Positions 17,526 through 23,290 of a DNA stretch of 24,106 nucleotides are shown piece by piece. Position 1 is the first letter of the stretch; each line of letters begins with the position of its first letter. The stretch covers positions 1-24,106 of the IMG/VR virus record IMGVR_UViG_3300033153_001426; one strand, given 5' to 3'. Made by a program: the position numbers and the translations under genes. Below the pieces are notes generated by a model. It was given only the letters and a program-made list of their open reading frames with translations. It searched no databases and had not been told where the DNA came from. The DNA is from a virus.

Positions 17526-17855
17526 ATGGGGTTTAAAGTGACTGAAACGACTGAGACATCTATAGCGGTCTTGCAAACTAATGTAGAGCATATCAAAGAT
17601 AAGGTGGACGGGGTGTCTTTGTCTTTGGGTAATATAACAAACATGTTGCATGAGTGTGAATCGCATCGTAGCGGTGTTATCTCTTCTGTTAAATACAACA
17701 AAGAGCAAATAGATAAACTACAGAGTACAGTGGAGAATTCAACAAGTGTTAAATCAAAGTTATCAGATTTATCAATTAGTGCTGCTGTTGGTGGCGTTGC
17801 TGGTGGTAGTGGATTGTTTGCAATATTGAAATCGTTAGGGATGTTGATAAAATAA
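17526..17855 (+). CDS. XhlA-like coiled-coil protein with C-terminal membrane anchor
   Basis: 109 aa from ATG 17526; GTG 17538 (GGGG 6 nt before it) may be the actual start, giving 105 aa. Residues 8-75 are coiled-coil (TSIAVLQTNVEHIKDKVDG opening, then KEQIDKLQSTVENS), and residues 85-109 are small/hydrophobic (SAAVGGVAGGSGLFAILKSL). This layout is that of XhlA-type hemolysin/holin-associated proteins. It is first in the lysis cassette and overlaps the lysozyme start by 1 nt (TAATG). Weak promoter-like boxes lie upstream (TTGGTT 17493, TATGTA 17515, 16 nt apart). Confidence 0.58.
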   Translation: MGFKVTETTETSIAVLQTNVEHIKDKVDGVSLSLGNITNMLHECESHRSGVISSVKYNKEQIDKLQSTVENSTSVKSKLSDLSISAAVGGVAGGSGLFAILKSLGMLIK

Positions 17856-18313
17856 TGTGTTGGTTGAGAAAAAAGAAAGATGAGCAACTTGATTTGAATC
17901 AAGTATTTTGTGACGATTTAAAAGCTGATGAGGGGTTTTCTCGTTATGCCTATAACGACCACCTAACATACCTTACTATAGGATATGGCAGGTTAATCGA
18001 TCGGCGCAAAGGCGGTGGTATATCAGAGGCAGAGGCAGAGTATTTACTAAAGAATGACATTGTGCGTTCTTATAACGAGCTAGGAAGTAAACTAGATTAC
18101 TTTACTAGCTTACCGTTCCCAGTGCAGCGTGCCTTATTGAACATGGCGTTTCAGCTCGGCATCAATGGTTTACTAAAGTTCAAAAATACGTTAAAGTATA
18201 TAAGTCAGGGTGATTATGAAGCCGCCGCAGATAATGCTTTAAAGAGTAAATGGGCGAAACAAACACCCGAAAGGGCAATCAGAGTTACTGATTGGATAAG
18301 AGAAGGAAAATGA
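17855..18313 (+). CDS. Endolysin, T4-type lysozyme (GH24)
   Basis: 152 aa muramidase that cleaves peptidoglycan at the end of infection. The catalytic triad is complete and correctly spaced: Glu26 (ADEGF), Asp35 (YND) and Thr41 (LTIGYG), matching E11-D20-T26 of T4 lysozyme. PVQRALLNMAFQLGINGL and TPERAIRVTDWI are further family stretches. The N-terminus (MCWLRKKKDEQ) is charged with no signal peptide or SAR segment, so release to the periplasm needs a holin; candidates lie on both sides. Coupled to the preceding gene by TAATG. Confidence 0.93.
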   Translation: MCWLRKKKDEQLDLNQVFCDDLKADEGFSRYAYNDHLTYLTIGYGRLIDRRKGGGISEAEAEYLLKNDIVRSYNELGSKLDYFTSLPFPVQRALLNMAFQLGINGLLKFKNTLKYISQGDYEAAADNALKSKWAKQTPERAIRVTDWIREGK

Positions 18314-18314
18314 T

Positions 18315-18488
18315 ATGACAGGATGGAAAACAGTAGTATTTAATATAATTGCGGCGATTATGCCAGTGCTTGAAGTAAGTGGAGTAGAGCTAGGGCTTGA
18401 GGGTAATCTTTTAGCTGCTTATGCTTTTGGTATTACAGTTATTAATTTAGCGTTGCGCTTTGTTACAAAAACACCAGTGTTTAAGTAA
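18315..18488 (+). CDS. 57-aa two-TM protein, holin candidate
   Basis: ATG 18315 to TAA 18488, AAGGA about 7 nt upstream, 1 nt after the lysozyme stop. Two hydrophobic segments, VVFNIIAAIMPVLEVSG (7-23) and LLAAYAFGITVINLALRFV (32-50), are linked by a short acidic loop; the N-terminus is MTGWKT and the C-terminus TKTPVFK. Such small two-TM proteins with GWKT...F at the start and R.VT.TP at the end recur next to endolysin genes in alphaproteobacterial phages. It most likely makes the inner-membrane lesion that frees the lysozyme. Its stop codon is inside the first 22-bp repeat unit. Confidence 0.66.
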   Translation: MTGWKTVVFNIIAAIMPVLEVSGVELGLEGNLLAAYAFGITVINLALRFVTKTPVFK

Positions 18489-18635
18489 CGTTTGCGCGTG
18501 ATATAAGTAACGTTTGCGCGTGATATAAGTAACGTTATGAAGTTAAGACGAGTTTAATCAGTTGTATCAAGATGTTGCTATAACTTTTATATAAGTAAGT
18601 TTTTGACAGGATATAAGTAATGACAAATATTAGCG
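18482..18635 (+). repeat. 22-bp phased direct-repeat array (about 7 units)
   Basis: Two identical 22-bp units (18482-18503 and 18504-18525, beginning TAAGTAACGTTTGCGCG) are followed by a third with 11 matching bases (18526), two strongly degenerate units (18548, 18570), then two recognisable units (18592 and 18614) whose TAAGTAA cores are still in 22-bp register: TAAGTAA starts at 18482, 18504, 18526, 18592 and 18614. At unit joints the sequence TGATATAAG reads as an extended -10 (TGnTATAAG). The first unit supplies the holin-candidate stop; the last supplies ATG 18620. A promoter array, operator array or replication iterons are possible. Confidence 0.72.
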
Positions 18636-18748
18636 ATGCAGTTAAAGAAGCTGTTAAAAAGATAGGTAAGAAGCACACGCCAAAACTCTACGAGAGTAAG
18701 AGTTATGGTGATCTTACTATTTTAACTCTTGTCTCGGTGGATAAATAA
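18620..18748 (+). CDS. 42-aa small protein before the spanins
   Basis: ATG 18620 to TAA 18748; AGGA 8 nt upstream. The protein (NISDAVKEAVKKIGKKHTP ... LTILTLVSVDK) has a basic amphipathic N-terminal half and a short hydrophobic C-terminus. Its stop overlaps the spanin start by 1 nt (TAATG), the same coupling used elsewhere in the cassette, which is the best argument that it is translated. No homology recognised; a lysis regulator or leader peptide is possible. Confidence 0.45.
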   Translation: MTNISDAVKEAVKKIGKKHTPKLYESKSYGDLTILTLVSVDK

Positions 18749-18954
18749 TGCTTAACACTTTATTAGCTTTTATCGGCGGATTATTCAAAGCGATTATTCC
18801 GCTGGTTCTTGCTCGTCATATTGGTAAGCAGGATGCTAAGCTAAAAGCCGCAGAGGAGACTTTAGATAATGTTAAGAAAACAAATGATGCTATTGCTCGT
18901 GCTAGGGCTGATGATTCCCTTGCTCGCAAGCTGCGTGACCGCTTCGGGCTATAA
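18748..18954 (+). CDS. Inner-membrane spanin (Rz-like), short
   Basis: 68 aa. TM segment at residues 5-22 (LLAFIGGLFKAIIPLVLA), then a charged coiled-coil periplasmic part with KLKAAEETLDNVKKTNDAI ending ARKLRDRFGL. This small i-spanin type is common in alphaproteobacterial phages and shorter than lambda Rz (153 aa). The call rests on the overlapping lipoprotein gene in the +1 frame, a spanin hallmark. Together the two proteins bridge inner and outer membranes and fuse them at lysis. Confidence 0.7.
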   Translation: MLNTLLAFIGGLFKAIIPLVLARHIGKQDAKLKAAEETLDNVKKTNDAIARARADDSLARKLRDRFGL

Positions 18955-19060
18955 TAATTACTGTTTGATTACGCGCCCTGAATGGATCGGATCAATAGAC
19001 GAAGCAGCAACATATGATTGCCTGTGCTCTGATAAGCCAGTTGACAAGGAATGTAGGTAG
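18869..19060 (+). CDS. Outer-membrane spanin (Rz1-like lipoprotein), overlapping Rz
   Basis: 63 aa, starting inside the i-spanin gene in the +1 frame and extending 106 nt past it. ATG 18869 is preceded by AGGAG (18854-18858, 10-nt spacer). Signal peptide with basic n-region (R3, K4), hydrophobic core, and lipobox L19-A20-S21-C22; the mature lipoprotein is about 42 aa. The mature start has VTASGYNNYCLITRPEW, close to the (F/Y)C.I..P motif seen in small phage o-spanins, plus extra cysteines in DCLCSDKPVDKEC. Its TAG (19058-19060) directly abuts the stop of the minus-strand gene. Confidence 0.77.
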   Translation: MLRKQMMLLLVLGLMIPLLASCVTASGYNNYCLITRPEWIGSIDEAATYDCLCSDKPVDKECR

Positions 19061-19234
19061 CTAAACTTCAATATCTAAACGTTTATTCAATAACCTGTAT
19101 TTAAGAATTTTTACCTCTTTTTCCAGACCGATGTTCTTATTCTTCTCGGCGTAGTATTTCAGCATGAATGTAATGTTCATCACTGCTGCGGCTATTACAA
19201 ATATGTTTAGCAGTATTATATCAGGTTGGTTCAT
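19061..19234 (-). CDS. 57-aa small membrane protein with C-terminal coil
   Basis: Read on the minus strand from ATG 19234 to TAG 19061, with AGAGGA about 7 nt upstream. One TM segment (IILLNIFVIAAAVMNITFML, residues 6-25), then a basic coiled-coil tail (YYAEKNKNIGLEKEVKILK). Its ATG overlaps, as ATGA, the TGA that would end the original full-length methyltransferase, so it was a translationally coupled operon member. Last gene of the minus-strand block. Function unknown. Confidence 0.6.
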   Translation of the reverse strand: MNQPDIILLNIFVIAAAVMNITFMLKYYAEKNKNIGLEKEVKILKYRLLNKRLDIEV

Positions 19235-19341
19235 AATAATTCCTCTTGTATTACTTGTTTCGGCGGCTCAATGAATAAATCTGGTTGTTCGTATGCTTCT
19301 TTAATGCGCTTACAAGTTATATCGAAATATGTTTCATCCAG
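19231..19341 (-). pseudogene. Out-of-frame remnant of the methyltransferase C-terminus
   Basis: The minus-strand frame from 19341 to TGA 19231 reads LDETYFDITCKRI and then 23 more residues ending QEELL. This is the normal ending of N6/N4 methyltransferases after AKLG..FIGIE. It is offset from the upstream frame at GGC (19343-19341). The expected R.FIGIE stretch is missing, fitting a deletion of about 22 nt. It is untranslated unless ribosomes shift. Confidence 0.75.
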
Positions 19342-19913
19342 CCTAGCTTTGCACATGCGACTCCTGTTGTGCCGCTACCCATGAATGGGTCGAGTATTGT
19401 TTCTGTATCTTTTGGCAGTTTTTCTATACACCACCTCATTACCTCAACAGGCTTTTGTGTAGGATGACCATTCCTCTCTTCGCCTCCTTTTCTAAGCATG
19501 CCGTTCCACATATGTTTAAATAACCGTGTAGATGTCTTAAGGTTTGTCCATGCCAACTCCGCATCGGCAAATGAAGTATCACCGTTTTCTTTATCCCAGA
19601 TAAGCCAACACCTAGTGACAGGTAAATCAAAATAATTGCCCCCGAAAATAACCTGATAATTACTAACGTTAAGCATAACGTTAAGCATTTCTTCTGAACA
19701 CGGTTCTGAATCCCAATCGGTTTTTCTGTAATTAGATTTTTTTGCAGCACCACCTTGTTTGCCAGAACAGGACGCGGCATACTTATCGTACCCTATCCCA
19801 TAAGGCGGATCTGTAACAACCGCATCGACCTTTCCAAGCGTTGGCATAACCTCCAAACAATCGCCAAGATACAGCGTGCAATCGCCTATAATTTCTTTAC
19901 GTTTATATTTCAT
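19317..19913 (-). CDS. Beta-class DNA adenine/cytosine-N4 methyltransferase, C-terminally truncated by frameshift
   Basis: 198 aa. Motif IV DPPYG (residues 35-39) comes before motif I DPFMGSGTTG (175-184), with the target-recognition region between: the beta-class order (HinfI/CcrM type). VIFGGNYFDLP and LIWDKENGD are typical of phage members. Methylates N6 of adenine or N4 of cytosine; target unknown. After G191 the frame runs into MKHISI and stops, whereas the family continues R.FIGIE.DE.YFDI; that ending is present downstream in another frame (19341-19231). The lost FIGIE strand carries the acidic residue that binds SAM ribose, so the product is probably weak or inactive unless the break is an assembly error. 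ATGA overlap with the gene upstream. Confidence 0.82.
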   Translation of the reverse strand: MKYKRKEIIGDCTLYLGDCLEVMPTLGKVDAVVTDPPYGIGYDKYAASCSGKQGGAAKKSNYRKTDWDSEPCSEEMLNVMLNVSNYQVIFGGNYFDLPVTRCWLIWDKENGDTSFADAELAWTNLKTSTRLFKHMWNGMLRKGGEERNGHPTQKPVEVMRWCIEKLPKDTETILDPFMGSGTTGVACAKLGWMKHISI

Positions 19914-20428
19914 AACAAAAACTCCATAACTAAAATAACATCAAGCACCACATAAGCTAGCGCGCCTGATACGTATTCACCAATGACCGTGTAATGTTTA
20001 ACGCCTAACTTTAGAGAAACACCATAACCCAACCACTTAAATAGCCCACCAATTGCCGATACCGCGCCCCACAATGGATTAACGAACAATAAGGCAACAC
20101 TAAACGCTAATACACTTGCAAGCCCTGTGATGGCTAATATGGCGCATTTATACCAATACACAGGAAGTATATAATAGACAGGGCGTAACAAGAACTCCAG
20201 CCGCTCTGATTTCCCAATCATTGTATTGGGTCTGTCTAGTGATAACCCTCTTCCATGTCCTGTTGCCTTACCCGCTGCACATGCGCCCAGCACAAGTAAG
20301 CACCACCAACCGATATAGAAATAAGCAAATACCCCAAACGGTAACGCCCATAATAATGATTTCCACACATGCCCTAATGGAAAAGGTGACCCGTGTAGTC
20401 TTGATAATAGTGCGCCGATTATGAACAT
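19910..20428 (-). CDS. Multi-TM membrane protein, unknown function
   Basis: 172 aa with about four hydrophobic segments: near residues 25-50 (ALPFGVFAYFYIGWWCLLVL), 85-115 (with CAILAITGLASVLAFSVALL), 118-138 and 150-172. Between the first two lies a short polar loop with AGKATGHGRGLSL, and the N-terminus is MFIIGALLSRLHGSPF. Similar LSR.HG... / K.TGHG proteins occur in alphaproteobacterial phages without a known role. ATG 20428 has AAGGA 9 nt upstream, inside the end of the GcrA-like gene; it overlaps the methyltransferase by 4 nt. It may act at the inner membrane, e.g. exclusion; that is a guess. Confidence 0.6.
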   Translation of the reverse strand: MFIIGALLSRLHGSPFPLGHVWKSLLWALPFGVFAYFYIGWWCLLVLGACAAGKATGHGRGLSLDRPNTMIGKSERLEFLLRPVYYILPVYWYKCAILAITGLASVLAFSVALLFVNPLWGAVSAIGGLFKWLGYGVSLKLGVKHYTVIGEYVSGALAYVVLDVILVMEFLL

Positions 20429-20429
20429 A

Positions 20430-21104
20430 TTAATATTTCCTTGCTGGGTCTTGTGTTTTCGGTTTCGAATTAGGTTTATAATTTATAGCGCAATGCTCCT
20501 TGCAGTAAGGCTTGCCATCCGCTACAGGGTCACCGCACCATGTATCATCATCTAACGGTGAGTGGCACTGCTTACGATCTAAGCTTATTAAGGTTCTGCT
20601 TAAATTGGTCTGTACTACGCACTTATGTTGTGGTGCAGATCCTCTTGGGTTAACTTTTATTCTTAAAGCATACAATGCCATAGCAGAAGTAATTTCACTT
20701 AATGGTCTACGCATTTTCTTTGCAACTGTTATTGGTGCGTACCTTGCGATTAGAGTTCTAAAGATTTCTATATCTTTGTCGTCCATAGGAGGTTTGCGCC
20801 TACCTTTAAAACCGCCATTTAATCTCATACGATTGGCTTTACCTATAACTGTATTGCGACTGACACCTAGTTTCTCTGCTAAATCTGCTGCTGTCATTAT
20901 TGTATAATTTTCACATAATATTTTTATTCGCTCGTCTGTCCATATATTGTGTTTAGGATGCGCCTTGCTAAGTCCTAGTTTCGCAACCAACGCCTTAATC
21001 CTAGCTTCTGTTAGATAGAGCTTGTCGGCAAGCTCTCTTGCGGTCATAGAGCTGTAATTCTTTCTGATGAAAGCTAGCTTCTTTGGGTTTGTTATTATAG
21101 TCAT
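20430..21104 (-). CDS. GcrA-like transcription regulator with three HTH-like repeats
   Basis: 224 aa. GcrA is the alphaproteobacterial cell-cycle regulator that binds RNA polymerase sigma70 and activates promoters carrying CcrM methylation. The centre (56-97: TDERIKILCENY..., SRNTVIGKANRM) is the GcrA N-terminal HTH; residues 6-47 are a gapless diverged copy (10 of 42 identical by eye) and 108-150 a third, weaker one. The C-terminus has the GcrA ending: C180, WCG (C190), KPYC..H (C201, H204) then INYKP, a possible zinc site. Ordinary GcrA has one HTH, so the tripled form is unusual. AAGGAAA ribosome binding site 8 nt upstream; 1 nt before the membrane protein gene. Likely rewires host or phage promoters. 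Confidence 0.8.
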   Translation of the reverse strand: MTIITNPKKLAFIRKNYSSMTARELADKLYLTEARIKALVAKLGLSKAHPKHNIWTDERIKILCENYTIMTAADLAEKLGVSRNTVIGKANRMRLNGGFKGRRKPPMDDKDIEIFRTLIARYAPITVAKKMRRPLSEITSAMALYALRIKVNPRGSAPQHKCVVQTNLSRTLISLDRKQCHSPLDDDTWCGDPVADGKPYCKEHCAINYKPNSKPKTQDPARKY

Positions 21105-21106
21105 GT

Positions 21107-21349
21107 TTAGATTTCCTTATCAAAATTACAAAATACGCAACCTTCTGGCACGCACGCGGGTTCTTTATTTATATCTGGACATTCAAAGAATAAACTCGCT
21201 GTGTAATATTCTGTGTCCAATATATAATTTAGTGCCGCCGCTGCCTCCTCTGTATTGGTAGCCCTTATATACGCAGTGCGAAGGCTGCTGCTTAAGACAG
21301 GATGCAATTGCGTTGCGTATGTGTTGAATTTAACTGTGTGGTTAATCAT
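21107..21349 (-). CDS. Small ECP-motif protein, paralogue A
   Basis: 80 aa, unknown function. Residues 16-77 align without gaps to the 88-aa protein at 21736-22002, with 26 of 62 positions identical by hand count. Shared features: PVL.S.LR....RA.N.EEA near the start, a NY....T..Y linker, FFECP, EP, and a C-terminal C.F.NF. This copy has extra Cys (C51, C59 region), giving four cysteines that might bind metal; the other copy has only two. AGGGG ribosome binding site lies in the tail of the upstream gene. Confidence 0.58.
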   Translation of the reverse strand: MINHTVKFNTYATQLHPVLSSSLRTAYIRATNTEEAAAALNYILDTEYYTASLFFECPDINKEPACVPEGCVFCNFDKEI

Positions 21350-21350
21350 A

Positions 21351-21515
21351 CTAATCCCCTGCTTCGTAATCTGCTGCGCTTGGTGATGCTACATTAACTA
21401 AATCTGCGCGAATGTATTTTACTGCGTTTGGGTTAATAGGCGCATAGAAAAATAGGTTTCCGCCTAATCCATTGTCCCATTCGGTAACCCATACTTCTTT
21501 ATGTGCTTTAGTCAT
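21351..21515 (-). CDS. 54-aa small phage protein
   Basis: Minus strand ATG 21515 to TAG 21351, with AAGGGG 7 nt upstream. Sequence TKAHKEVWVTEWDNGLGGNL, then FFYAPINPNAVKYIRADL and an acidic end. No TM segment. Overlaps the upstream gene by 8 nt and leaves 1 nt before the downstream ATG, so it exactly fills the space between two accepted genes. The YIRADLV element is recurrent in tiny phage proteins. Function unknown. Confidence 0.55.
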   Translation of the reverse strand: MTKAHKEVWVTEWDNGLGGNLFFYAPINPNAVKYIRADLVNVASPSAADYEAGD

Positions 21516-21723
21516 TATTCTGCCCCTTATGTATAGATACGCCTAACTCATCCGCTGTATCTGCTGCACAATCATGTAGTAATAGTGTTACGGATAAAGT
21601 AAATTCTATTTGCGCCAATTTATCTTTTGAGTATAACTCGGCTTTTTGTTTTATAATACTAAGGCAATCGGTCGCCGTTTCTTTAAATAGCGGATGTGTT
21701 ATATCAATTTTAGTTTTTGTCAT
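21508..21723 (-). CDS. 71-aa small protein, unknown function
   Basis: The start is taken as ATG 21723, 8 nt after AAGGAG (21737-21732). The earlier ATG at 21729 is only 2 nt from the same Shine-Dalgarno and is less likely. Helical, mixed charge: TKTKIDITHPLFKETATD, then a hydrophobic stretch with FTLSVTLLLHDCAADTADEL. Not clearly membrane-spanning. Overlaps the next gene by 8 nt. No family recognised. Confidence 0.52.
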   Translation of the reverse strand: MTKTKIDITHPLFKETATDCLSIIKQKAELYSKDKLAQIEFTLSVTLLLHDCAADTADELGVSIHKGQNND

Positions 21724-21735
21724 TCTCATTGCTCC

Positions 21736-22002
21736 TTAATTAAAATTATAAAATAAACAATCTTTCGAATGCTCAATTGGTTCGTGGTCTAAATACGGGC
21801 ATTCGTAAAACATTTCGCTTTTATAATGATCCGTATGTCTTAAATAATTAATCACTTCCGCCGCTTCTGTTTCGTTAGCTGCACGAACAAATATACTTCG
21901 CAGGTTGCTAGGTAGCACTGGAAACACTCGGTTACGCTCTTTTATCAGGTTAGCTTGTGCTTTGTGATAAGTGTTCTGCGCTTTTCTTAGTTCTTTATCC
22001 AT
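21736..22002 (-). CDS. Small ECP-motif protein, paralogue B
   Basis: 88 aa. Residues 27-88 are the paralogue of the 80-aa protein two genes downstream (26/62 identical, no gaps): FPVLPSNLRSIFVRAANE, then YECPYLDHEP and DCLFYNFN. The N-terminal 26 residues (KELRKAQNTYHKAQANLIK) are a lysine-rich helix not shared with the other copy. GGAG 8 nt upstream. Its stop lies in the ribosome binding site of the next gene; it overlaps the preceding gene by 8 nt. Function unknown; ECP...EP...C is the signature. Confidence 0.58.
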   Translation of the reverse strand: MDKELRKAQNTYHKAQANLIKERNRVFPVLPSNLRSIFVRAANETEAAEVINYLRHTDHYKSEMFYECPYLDHEPIEHSKDCLFYNFN

Positions 22003-22381
22003 CGCTTAACTCCATGTATTTACGTGCTGCTTTTAATATTGTCATGATAGTACCTCTTTCTAACATTGCCATATCTTCTATGTGTTCAAGGTCGTATCCG
22101 TATATATCTTTTAAAGCATCCTCCAAGCCCTCCACCTTATCTAGTGGTGCGCGTAAATAATTATTATCACGTAAATAGTCCAACGTAGCTATTATTACAG
22201 GTTTGGTGTAAACGTCTCTATCGCTTCCTGATTTTTTAAGATGCAGGTGCAGTTCTTGCATATCAACATCGACCTGCTCTGGTTCTTGTAGGGCTTCTAT
22301 ATAGTTATCCAATATTAAAGCTGCGGCATCATCAAAACCATGGTTTATCAAAAACCCTGCTATGTTTAATTTCTCACTCAT
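21995..22381 (-). CDS. 128-aa helical protein, unknown function
   Basis: Starts on ATGA overlapping the DUF551 gene; AGGAG 8 nt upstream. Acidic and helical: NIAGFLINHGFDDAAALIL at residues 6-24, a middle with KSGSDRDVYTKPVIIATLDYL, and an acidic C-terminal half. No catalytic motif, TM segment or cysteine cluster. Ordinary accessory early protein by place. Confidence 0.5.
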   Translation of the reverse strand: MSEKLNIAGFLINHGFDDAAALILDNYIEALQEPEQVDVDMQELHLHLKKSGSDRDVYTKPVIIATLDYLRDNNYLRAPLDKVEGLEDALKDIYGYDLEHIEDMAMLERGTIMTILKAARKYMELSDG

Positions 22382-22731
22382 CGTTCAATCTCCTGTGGTG
22401 GTTGTGGTAGTGGCGTCCAATGTGATGGTTTAAAGTCTTGTGTTCCTCCGCTCATTGTGCGAACAAAACTATTATATGTTGTGTTTCCACGCTTCCCCCA
22501 ATAACTACCAACAGCTTCAAGCCAATCTGATTTTACAACAGAAGATTTACCCATTAATATCTTTGTCCCATCTTTAGGCGCGCTTGATATATCCTGCCAT
22601 TCGCTCTCGGTTATGGCTTTTCGTATAGGTATCATGAGACTCCCCATAGTTTCTCCTAAACCATCTCCGCGTATTTCATCCCTAATTAGTTCAGCTAGTC
22701 TTTCGTACGCTTCCAGTGCTTCATTTGTCAT
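22378..22731 (-). CDS. DUF551-containing protein
   Basis: 117 aa. C-terminal half is a DUF551 domain: WQDISSAPKDGTKILMG (45-61) to FKPSHWTPLPQPP (100-112). DUF551 proteins are common in phages; the biochemical role is not known. The N-terminal 44 residues are an extra charged helix (EAYERLAELIRDEIRG). AGGAG lies in the end of the HNH gene, and the stop overlaps the next start as ATGA. Confidence 0.82.
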   Translation of the reverse strand: MTNEALEAYERLAELIRDEIRGDGLGETMGSLMIPIRKAITESEWQDISSAPKDGTKILMGKSSVVKSDWLEAVGSYWGKRGNTTYNSFVRTMSGGTQDFKPSHWTPLPQPPQEIER

Positions 22732-22734
22732 TGG

Positions 22735-23289
22735 TTAATCTCCTGTATAAGCTCTCGCCACATATGTTATTTTGTTAATTATATAACTTATTATCTGTAT
22801 AGACACATTGTAATCATCAGCTAGTGACTTTAGCCCGTTATCGGAACTACCCCTTACATATCTTTTGCGTATTTGTTCTGCTTGTTTGTTTGTTAATTTC
22901 GCTTGCACGCACGCTTCGCCGTAATGATATGTGCCGTGTGTCTTTCTATCTTGTTGATTTTCAGAAGGTGTTCCCCATTTTAAATTACACGGTTTATTAT
23001 TGCTTGGATTTCCATCTAAGTGCCTCGTGACCAGACCTTTAGGGCGCTTACCAATAAATGCTTCTAAAACCAATATATGCACGAGGCAAGTAATTTTAAT
23101 GTTATGCCTATTTAATGAAACTGTTTGATGTCCATGTTTTTCGGTAAATGGTGTTATTATTCTACTTTTATAAAACCTGACTGCGCCCAATCTATTTTTT
23201 ATAAATCTATCCATTGTTCTTACACGACCAATATTAGAGACCTCATTATAACCTTCATATCCTATTACCTCTCTCCACTCTTCAAGCAT
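22735..23289 (-). CDS. Free-standing NUMOD4-HNH homing endonuclease
   Basis: 184 aa from ATG 23289, chosen because GAGGG is 8 nt upstream and the NUMOD4 domain starts at once (LEEWREVIGYEGYNEVSNIG). A TTG at 23304 would add five residues. The HNH part follows: VHILVLEAFIG, RHLDGNPSNN (catalytic His and metal-binding Asn) and NLKWGTPSENQQD. The C-terminus, KLTNKQAEQIRKRY and ADDYNVSIQIISYII, is a helix-turn-helix DNA-binding tail. The gene is a selfish cutter that spreads by copying itself into cut alleles. It sits between two small genes with 1-3 nt gaps and does not visibly split one. Confidence 0.87.
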   Translation of the reverse strand: MLEEWREVIGYEGYNEVSNIGRVRTMDRFIKNRLGAVRFYKSRIITPFTEKHGHQTVSLNRHNIKITCLVHILVLEAFIGKRPKGLVTRHLDGNPSNNKPCNLKWGTPSENQQDRKTHGTYHYGEACVQAKLTNKQAEQIRKRYVRGSSDNGLKSLADDYNVSIQIISYIINKITYVARAYTGD

Positions 23290-23290
23290 A

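Noticed and set aside
18603-18608. Perfect -35 TTGACA as a promoter
   Set aside because: No good -10 at 16-18 nt (the sequence there is already coding), and TATAAG is only 3 nt downstream.
18482-18635. CRISPR array
   Set aside because: Units are adjacent with no unique spacers and no cas genes; it is a tandem direct repeat.
19335-19350. Programmed -1 frameshift in the methyltransferase
   Set aside because: No slippery heptamer, and the expected family residues are physically missing, which a shift would not restore.
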